A stretch of DNA of 64,000 nucleotides from an uncultured Eubacteriales bacterium (lineage in GTDB: Bacteria; Bacillota; Clostridia; Oscillospirales; Acutalibacteraceae), in contig CAKSQZ010000008.1 of assembly GCA_934486895.1 (NCBI GenBank), positions 9,733 to 73,732 on the forward strand, given 5' to 3'. The notes below the pieces were generated by a model. It was given only the letters and a program-made list of their open reading frames with translations, did no database searches and had not been told where the DNA came from. The number at the start of each line of letters is the position of its first letter. Within the stretch, counting starts at the first letter, position 1. Below are positions 58,335 through 64,000 of this stretch, in pieces. Position numbers and translations under genes: made by a program.

Positions 58335-58910
58335 ATGGAAACAGAAAACAAATTCGCACAAAGGATCACAAGTTTGAGAAACAAGCGAGGGATCTCTCAA
58401 AAAGCAGCGGCTCAGGAGCTGGGAATATCTCAAGGCCTTTTATCTCACTATGAAAAAGGCATTCGTGAATGCGGACTTGACTTCGTCATTAAAGCGGCGG
58501 AGTTTTATTCTGTATCCTGCGGTTATTTGCTCGGTGTTGAAAAGGACTCGAACGAGCAAACTTCATCCGGCGAAGCAAAGCTTAATAAACGCGGAAGCAG
58601 AGTTGTCAACGGCGTTTTTTCAATAAATGAAATATCAACAAAGATTGGCGGAGAAACGCTTTGCAACAGAGTCAACGATATTCTTGCGGTTCAGGTATAT
58701 AACACATTAAGAATGCTCGATAAAGCCAACAGAACAGGCGTGTTTGATATGGATCTCAGCCGCTCGCTAATAACCTCGTCGGCATTTATCCAAAATGCTG
58801 TTGCAAGGCTGTCGGGTGTCGATACAGCGGATCTTCCGGGGAATTTTGAATTGCCTAAAGACACCGCAAAGCTTATCAAAAATGTTGAGCAAAAGCTCGA
58901 TGTAATGTGA
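58335..58910 (+). CDS. XRE-family transcriptional regulator
   Basis: About 191 residues. The N-terminal HTH_3 domain (residues about 7-62: RITSLRNKRGISQKAAAQELGISQGLLSHYEKGIRECGLDFVIKAAEFYSVSCGYLLG) is followed by an unassigned helical region to the end. The ATG at 58335 is preferred; 58323 is in frame. Both have weak Shine-Dalgarno sequences. It diverges from the histidine-phosphatase-like gene and converges with the phosphate genes. Targets unknown. Confidence 0.85.
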   Translation: METENKFAQRITSLRNKRGISQKAAAQELGISQGLLSHYEKGIRECGLDFVIKAAEFYSVSCGYLLGVEKDSNEQTSSGEAKLNKRGSRVVNGVFSINEISTKIGGETLCNRVNDILAVQVYNTLRMLDKANRTGVFDMDLSRSLITSSAFIQNAVARLSGVDTADLPGNFELPKDTAKLIKNVEQKLDVM

Positions 58911-58935
58911 TTTTGCAATAGATTTAAATAACCCA

Positions 58936-58970
58936 AAAGCAGGGACTGGCTAATCGGCAGTCCCTGCTTT
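58936..58970. terminator. Bidirectional terminator between convergent genes
   Basis: Thirteen-base-pair stem AAAGCAGGGACTG / CAGTCCCTGCTTT followed by TGTTTTTTA on the plus side, between the XRE gene and the DUF47 gene. Confidence 0.88.
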
Positions 58971-58978
58971 GTTTTTTA

Positions 58979-59602
58979 TTAAAGATTTTCAATAACGATT
59001 ATCTCAACCACATCTGCAACATGCTCGCAGGCATCGCAAACCTTCTCAAATCCCTTGTAAACTTCACGCCATGCAATGACCTCAAGCGGATCTGTGCTTG
59101 TTGTGTGAAGCTCTCTGAGCGCTGTGATATAAAGATTGTCGCCCTCTTCTTCGAGCGAATTTATCTTAATAACATATTCGTGAAGTGTTTTCGACTTTTT
59201 GAAGTTCTTAAATTCACTGATCAATGTGTGCAGATTATCGCAGCAGGTAACAAGCAGGTCGGCAAACGAAAGAGCGTCGGCACGGATGCTTGTGATATTG
59301 TTTGTGTAGATGTTGATCAGTGTGTCGTCAATAGCATCTGTAACATTGTCGATGCAGTGGATCAGATTAACGATATCGTCGCGCTCGATCGGAGTGATAA
59401 ACTCTTTAACAAGAACCTCCATCATCTCATGCTTGCGGACATCTCCTTTGTGTTCAAGTTCGTGCAGAGCATTCATCTTTTCGCGCAGGGTATCCGTTTC
59501 ATAAGAATTAAGAATATCCTTCAGCATAACTGCGGTTTCTTTTGCGATTGCTGTGCAGTCTGCAAAAGAGTCAAAATAATAATTATCGCGTTTGTTAGCC
59601 AT
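58979..59602 (-). CDS. DUF47 family PhoU-like accessory protein of a phosphate transporter
   Basis: 207 residues, all helical, with the PhoU-like E/D-rich pattern (LHELEHKGDVRKHEMMEVLVKEFITPIERDDIVNLIHCIDNVTDAIDD). DUF47 proteins are encoded beside Pit transporters and are thought to modulate them. It lies 15 bases downstream of pit on the same transcript. Confidence 0.92.
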   Translation of the reverse strand: MANKRDNYYFDSFADCTAIAKETAVMLKDILNSYETDTLREKMNALHELEHKGDVRKHEMMEVLVKEFITPIERDDIVNLIHCIDNVTDAIDDTLINIYTNNITSIRADALSFADLLVTCCDNLHTLISEFKNFKKSKTLHEYVIKINSLEEEGDNLYITALRELHTTSTDPLEVIAWREVYKGFEKVCDACEHVADVVEIIVIENL

Positions 59603-59617
59603 TTAAAATTCCTCCGA

Positions 59618-60670
59618 TCAAAATATAAGTATAAACAGCTTGACCATCAAATAACTTATAATACCGCAACCCGGGAATGTAAGTATCCAGGTGAGTACCA
59701 TTTCTTTAACAACACCGAGATTTATGGCAGATAAACGCTTTGTTGCGCCGACACCCATGATCGCGGTTGTTTTTGTATGAGTTGTGCTGACAGGAATACC
59801 GGTCAGCGATGAAAACAGCAGGCAGAGCGCTGCTGCAATATCTGCGGAGAAACCTTGGAATGTGTCAAGCTTGACCATATCCATGCCGACAGCTTTAATG
59901 ATCTTATAGCCGCCGACAGATGTTCCGAGTGCCATAACAACAGAGCAGAGGATCATCATCCATATCGGGATATTTGTGTCCGGCATTTCCATTTGACCGT
60001 TTGCCATGAATGCACTTAACAGAATAACAGCCATAAATTTCTGACCGTCCTGCGCACCGTGCATAAATGACATCGCCGCGCCTCCGAATATTTGTGCCCC
60101 TCGGAAAAAACCCGTCGTCTTTCTGCGGTCGGCGTTTCGGAAAATAGATCCCACAACTTTAGCACTGACCCAGCCGCTTCCGAAACCGAGCGCAGTTGAA
60201 AGTGCAAGACCTACAAGCACCCAGACCCATTCGCTCCAGTTGATACCGTCGAAACTGTTGTGCATAGCGATAGCAGCACCGGAAAGACCTGCAATAAGCG
60301 CATGGCTTTCACTTGTCGGAATACCGAAATACCATGCTGCGGTAGCCCAAACTATGATCGCAAACAATGCCGCACACAAAGCTGTTATTGCTTGTTTCGG
60401 GTCATTGCCGAAATTAACCATGTCTTTGATGGTAAAAGCAACGCTTGAGTTTATAAGCGTCATAATGAAAACACCGAAGAAATTAAACACCGCCGACATC
60501 ATTATGGCAGGCCGCGGTGAAATGGCTCGCGTTGCGATGCAGGTAGCAATCGCATTCGGTGCGTCTGTCCAGCCGTTGACGAAAATAACGCCGAGCGTCA
60601 GAACAACAGTTATCAGCAGCATCGGATTAGACGCTATCTGGTTAATAAAACTTGTAAATCCGAAATCCAT
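59618..60670 (-). CDS. pit: Inorganic phosphate transporter, Pit family
   Basis: 350 residues with the two inverted PHO4 repeats. The first signature is NGWTDAPNAIATCIATRAISPRPAI and the related second one is around GIPVSTTHTKTTAIMGVG. It imports phosphate or metal-phosphate with cations. Promoter: 60731-60759. DUF47 follows. The name pit is used for the family; the paralogue is not defined. Confidence 0.94.
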   Translation of the reverse strand: MDFGFTSFINQIASNPMLLITVVLTLGVIFVNGWTDAPNAIATCIATRAISPRPAIMMSAVFNFFGVFIMTLINSSVAFTIKDMVNFGNDPKQAITALCAALFAIIVWATAAWYFGIPTSESHALIAGLSGAAIAMHNSFDGINWSEWVWVLVGLALSTALGFGSGWVSAKVVGSIFRNADRRKTTGFFRGAQIFGGAAMSFMHGAQDGQKFMAVILLSAFMANGQMEMPDTNIPIWMMILCSVVMALGTSVGGYKIIKAVGMDMVKLDTFQGFSADIAAALCLLFSSLTGIPVSTTHTKTTAIMGVGATKRLSAINLGVVKEMVLTWILTFPGCGIISYLMVKLFILIF

Positions 60671-60730
60671 AGTATACCTCTTAATTAACCGTGAATATTA
60701 ACTTCTTGTAAAAAAAACACCTGCCCTTAA

Positions 60731-60759
60731 ATAGTATCATTATTTTGTTTGAAAATCAA
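60731..60759 (-). promoter_or_regulatory. Promoter of the pit-DUF47 operon
   Basis: On the minus strand TTGATT (60759-60754) and TACTAT (60736-60731) with a 17-bp spacer. No clear PHO box was seen by eye. Confidence 0.55.
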
Positions 60760-60807
60760 GTAAAAAATAATATTTTAAAAAAGAAAGTGTTAATAATATT
60801 ATTTTTG

Positions 60808-60836
60808 TTGAGAAACAAGCGAAATTGTGCTACAAT
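60808..60836 (+). promoter_or_regulatory. Promoter of tepA-like gene and ftsK
   Basis: TTGAGA at 60808-60813 and TACAAT at 60831-60836 with a 17-bp spacer, 77 bases before the ATG at 60913. Confidence 0.65.
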
Positions 60837-60912
60837 AAAATCAAATATATTTTTGTTTATTTCGGCTTTATTCGGAAAATCTAAAATTATCATCTATGTG
60901 AAAGGTTTGAGT

Positions 60913-61635
60913 ATGATAATGGAAGATTTATTTGGAATTATTCCGTCGCAGCAGCCGAATGAAGACGAAAATTCGGACGACAGCAAAGAAGCAAGGGAAG
61001 AAATAAAGGATTTCGGCAGTATCACAACCGGCAGCCGATATCCGATCCATTGCCTGACTATTATCGGGCAGATCGAGGGACATTATATCCTTCCTTCACA
61101 GAATAAATCCACCAAATACGAGCATGTGATCCCGCAGCTTGTTGCTGCTGAGGAAGATCCGCGCATAAAAGGGCTCTTGATGATATTGAACACGGTCGGC
61201 GGTGATGTCGAAGCAGGGCTTGCTATAGCCGAGCTTGTTGCGGGAATGAAGAAGCCTGTCGTGTCGCTTGTGCTCGGCGGAGGTCATTCAATAGGGGTTC
61301 CGCTTGCGGTCTGTGCGTCCCGTTCATTTATAGTACCGAGTGCCACTATGACTATCCATCCGGTGAGAATGAGCGGTCTTGTTGTCGGCGTGCCGCAGAC
61401 ATATTCTTATTTTGAGCGTATGCAGGACAGAATAATTAAATTTGTCTGCGATAATTCAAATGTCAGCGAGGACTGTTTTCGCCGTATGCTTCACAACACG
61501 ACCGAGCTTGCAACGGATATCGGTACGGTTTTAAACGGCGAAGAAGCCGTGAAATGCGGACTTATTGATGAAATAGGCTCGCTTTCAAATGCAATATCTT
61601 ATTTATACAATTCGATAGAACAAAGCTCCGACTAA
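60913..61635 (+). CDS. ClpP-like serine peptidase, TepA (YmfB) type
   Basis: 240 residues with a ClpP/crotonase fold. The oxyanion region NTVGGDVEAGLAIAELV, the nucleophile in GGGHSIGVPLAVCAS (Ser in the H-S-I turn), the His in TIHPVRM and the Asp-region helix near ATDIGTVLNGEEAVKCGLID are visible. TepA-type proteins are translocation-enhancing or membrane-associated peptidases encoded next to ftsK/spoIIIE in Bacillus and clostridia; the same order is seen here. The start at 60913 follows AAAGG by seven bases; a second ATG lies at 60919. N-terminal 40 residues are acidic. Confidence 0.87.
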   Translation: MIMEDLFGIIPSQQPNEDENSDDSKEAREEIKDFGSITTGSRYPIHCLTIIGQIEGHYILPSQNKSTKYEHVIPQLVAAEEDPRIKGLLMILNTVGGDVEAGLAIAELVAGMKKPVVSLVLGGGHSIGVPLAVCASRSFIVPSATMTIHPVRMSGLVVGVPQTYSYFERMQDRIIKFVCDNSNVSEDCFRRMLHNTTELATDIGTVLNGEEAVKCGLIDEIGSLSNAISYLYNSIEQSSD

Positions 61636-61670
61636 AGGGGGCGATACATATTGAAAGGATACATATTTAG

Positions 61671-64000
61671 ATGTCAGAAAAGAAAAAATCACCCAAAAAA
61701 TCCGGAAAGAAAACCGCCGCAAAGGGATCAAAAACCGCAACAGCGCAAATGAAAGAGCCGAGTCAGCCGTCGTCGTTTCGTCGGCAGACGGCAGCTGTTA
61801 TTTTGTTTGCGTTTGCCGTTTTGACACTGTTTATAGTACTTATAAAAGGAGAAAAGGTCTGGAGCTTTTTCCATGGCATGATGTTCGGGCTTTTCGGAGT
61901 GTGTGCGTTTATAGTGCCTGTTGTGCTCGGCGGCGTTGCCGTTATGATGACGATGGACAAGGCATTTCAGAAGATCAGAGTAACGGTGCTTGAAGCGTGT
62001 ATCATCATTATTTTGCTCGGTGCACTTATTCAGTCGTTTGTCCACAGCACTGCGGATAAAGAGTTTTTCGGCTATGTCGGTGAAGCCTACACAAACGGCA
62101 TTGCATTGTCGGGCGGCGGTTCGCTCGGCGCAATTCTTTCGTATCCGCTTATGCGCTTTCTCGGTGATGTCGGGGCAAGAATACTGCTTATTCTTTCATT
62201 GTTTGTTGTTATAATGATAATCAGCAATACAACTCTCAAAGCACTGTTTAAAAAGGCATCGAAACCGGTTAAGGTAATGCGAGAGAAAAAACGTGAGCAC
62301 GATGAGAAGGTTGCAAATGAAGATCTGTTTCCGCCTCATCCCGTCCATTCGGATATTCCGTTCGATCTTGATGATCCGGTCCGTCCTGCGGCAGACCGTG
62401 AGGCTATCTCTAATGACAAGCGCAGACGGCTTTTGGATGCTTTTTCAAACAAGCCGAACAAATCTGATTATCCCGAGCTTGACGGAACAGAGCCGACAAA
62501 TAAAGAACCCGATAAAATCCTGCAGGACGATAAGCCTGTAAAGCCGTCATCAGTTGCCGAAACGGGTATAAAAGAAAAAAAATCCGATAAAAAAGCGGAA
62601 AAACCTGAGGTTCGCCGCTTGCCGCTCGACGACGATAAAATATCCGGCGAATATAAATATCCGCCTATGTCGCTGTTTGAAAGGCCGAAAGCGGTTAATT
62701 CAAGTAAAGTCGGCAGTGAGATGAAGCAAAATGCCACAAAACTTATCAGTACACTTGCAAGCTTCGGAATAGAAGCGAAAGTTATAAATATCAGCCGAGG
62801 TCCGTCTGTAACACGATATGAGCTTGAACCTGCGGCAGGCGTCAGAATAAATAAGATAAAAAATCTTGAAGACGATATATCGATGAGCGTCGCGGCACAG
62901 GTCCGTATCGAAGCGCCGATCCCGAACACAGCCGCTGTCGGCATTGAGATCCCAAATAAAACAAAGTCCACGGTTACTATACGAGAAGCGCTTGAATCCG
63001 CTGAATTTGCCAATTCAAAATCTAAGCTTTCCGTTGCACTCGGCAAGGATATCACAGGTAAAGTCGTTGTGTGCAATCTCGATAAAATGCCGCATATTCT
63101 CATTGCAGGTACTACGGGTTCAGGTAAATCGGTCTGCACAAACTCAATGATTATCAGCTTACTTTGCAACTCAACGCCCGATGAAGTGAAGCTGTTGCTT
63201 ATTGATCCTAAGGTTGTTGAGTTCGGAATGTATAACGGTATACCGCAGCTTTTGGTCCCTGTTGTCACCGATCCTCAGAAGGCGGCAGGTGCGCTCGGTT
63301 GGGCTGTCGTCGAAATGGAAAAACGATATAATATGTTTGCAAATTGCGGTGTCAGGGATCTGAAATCCTATAACAACCTTTGCAAAACCCGCGAAGATCT
63401 CCAACCTATGCCGCGTATAGTGATAATAATCGACGAGTTGGCGGATCTTATGATGACCGCTAAAAACGAAGTCGAAACATCTATCTGCCGTTTGGCGCAG
63501 AAAGCCAGAGCGGCAGGTATGCACATGGTTGTCGCAACACAGCGGCCGTCGGTCGATGTTATCACAGGTCTTATCAAAGCGAATATTCCTAGCCGAATCG
63601 CACTCACTGTTAAATCATCGACCGACTCGAGAACGATGATCGATATCGGTGGTGCCGAGAAACTGCTTGGCAACGGCGATATGCTGTATTCTCCTATGGG
63701 CGTTGCAAAACCGCTTCGTGTACAGGGCTGTTTTGTCAGCGAAAGCGATGTCTCGAATGTTGTCAATTTCATCAAGCAAACAAATGACGAAGTTGCTTAT
63801 GATGATGCTGTTATAGAAGAGATAAACCGTCAGGCAAGTGAGGCTCAGAATGCAAAGGCAGGTGAGCACGGCTCATCGGACAGCGACTTCGGCGAAAGCG
63901 ATCCGCTGACCAACGAGGCGATCGCACTTGCCATCGATGCCGGTACTATTGCAACTTCGCTGTTACAGCGCAGACTTAAAATAGGCTATGGCAGAGCCGC
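61671..64000 (+). CDS. ftsK: DNA translocase FtsK/SpoIIIE (partial, C-terminus off the right edge)
   Basis: At least 776 residues in frame to the edge. The N-terminus is basic (SEKKKSPKKSGKKTAAKGSK), followed by four TM helices (about 40-170), an acidic/proline linker (about 200-330), the alpha/beta motor with Walker A ILIAGTTGSGKSVCTNSM (about 480) and Walker B RIVIIIDELADLMM, and the beginning of the gamma winged-helix domain (SLLQRRLKIGYGRA) at the edge. It moves chromosomal DNA through the division or sporulation septum. The start at 61671 has AAAGGA about 10 bases upstream. Four TM helices fit SpoIIIE/SftA-type membrane-bound translocases. Follows the TepA-like gene by 35 bases. Confidence 0.95.
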   Translation, partial: MSEKKKSPKKSGKKTAAKGSKTATAQMKEPSQPSSFRRQTAAVILFAFAVLTLFIVLIKGEKVWSFFHGMMFGLFGVCAFIVPVVLGGVAVMMTMDKAFQKIRVTVLEACIIIILLGALIQSFVHSTADKEFFGYVGEAYTNGIALSGGGSLGAILSYPLMRFLGDVGARILLILSLFVVIMIISNTTLKALFKKASKPVKVMREKKREHDEKVANEDLFPPHPVHSDIPFDLDDPVRPAADREAISNDKRRRLLDAFSNKPNKSDYPELDGTEPTNKEPDKILQDDKPVKPSSVAETGIKEKKSDKKAEKPEVRRLPLDDDKISGEYKYPPMSLFERPKAVNSSKVGSEMKQNATKLISTLASFGIEAKVINISRGPSVTRYELEPAAGVRINKIKNLEDDISMSVAAQVRIEAPIPNTAAVGIEIPNKTKSTVTIREALESAEFANSKSKLSVALGKDITGKVVVCNLDKMPHILIAGTTGSGKSVCTNSMIISLLCNSTPDEVKLLLIDPKVVEFGMYNGIPQLLVPVVTDPQKAAGALGWAVVEMEKRYNMFANCGVRDLKSYNNLCKTREDLQPMPRIVIIIDELADLMMTAKNEVETSICRLAQKARAAGMHMVVATQRPSVDVITGLIKANIPSRIALTVKSSTDSRTMIDIGGAEKLLGNGDMLYSPMGVAKPLRVQGCFVSESDVSNVVNFIKQTNDEVAYDDAVIEEINRQASEAQNAKAGEHGSSDSDFGESDPLTNEAIALAIDAGTIATSLLQRRLKIGYGRA

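Overview
The window looks like chromosomal DNA of a low-to-mid GC, spore-forming clostridium, most probably Oscillospirales/Ruminococcaceae-like. The reasons are the sporulation and germination genes (a SpoIIE membrane domain, a CwlD-type amidase), class B sortase, a T-box on thrS, DUF6873, DegV and YesM/YesN-type regulators, clean sigma-A promoters, and AGGAG ribosome binding sites. Nothing in it looks like a prophage, a plasmid or a large island. Species cannot be fixed from the sequence.

Left part (1-16 kb). A truncated spoIIE runs off the left edge on the minus strand, with leuCD diverging from it. Then come cwlD, radA, an efflux adaptor plus FtsX-like permease without an ATPase, a GME-fold DUF6873 protein, a sulfur-transfer run (cysteine desulfurase, thiI) and cinA, a class B sortase with an odd low-complexity tail, an M29 aminopeptidase, azlCD and a membrane-bound XRE regulator. 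Next (16-27 kb) are a DegV protein, a TetR-controlled operon for an MMPL transporter with a secreted XXXLXXG-repeat partner, a minus-strand trio (CLC-type antiporter, P-loop kinase, GNAT) and a membrane-anchored cohesin-like protein.

Middle (27-46 kb). A minus-strand fructose operon (fruR-fruK-fruA-ptsH-ptsI) carries the general PTS genes with it. comEC follows with a degenerate C-terminal domain. Then comes an mglBAC galactose-type ABC operon ending in a tiny InlB-repeat membrane protein, followed by a YesN/YesM two-component system with its own sugar-binding lipoprotein and an aldo/keto reductase. These probably form one sugar sensing and uptake module.

45.3-46.0 kb holds the most unusual structure. 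A tRNA-Ala(GGC) gene on the minus strand is followed by three tandem ~190-bp repeats. Each carries a copy of the tRNA 3' end, a terminator hairpin, and a 119-bp GC-rich multi-hairpin core. The core's inverted ends match the tRNA T-arm.

Right part (46-64 kb). An ABC exporter and cardiolipin synthase are followed by a large secreted protein with an NPDSG sortase-B-like sorting signal, which may be a substrate of the sortase at 11.5 kb. Then come an SDR enzyme, fhs and T-box-controlled thrS, and a SCP2-like protein with a histone-H1-like Lys/Ala/Pro tail. The last genes are a histidine-phosphatase-like protein lacking the catalytic His, an XRE regulator, a Pit phosphate transporter with its DUF47 partner, a TepA/ClpP-like peptidase and an ftsK/spoIIIE translocase cut by the right edge.
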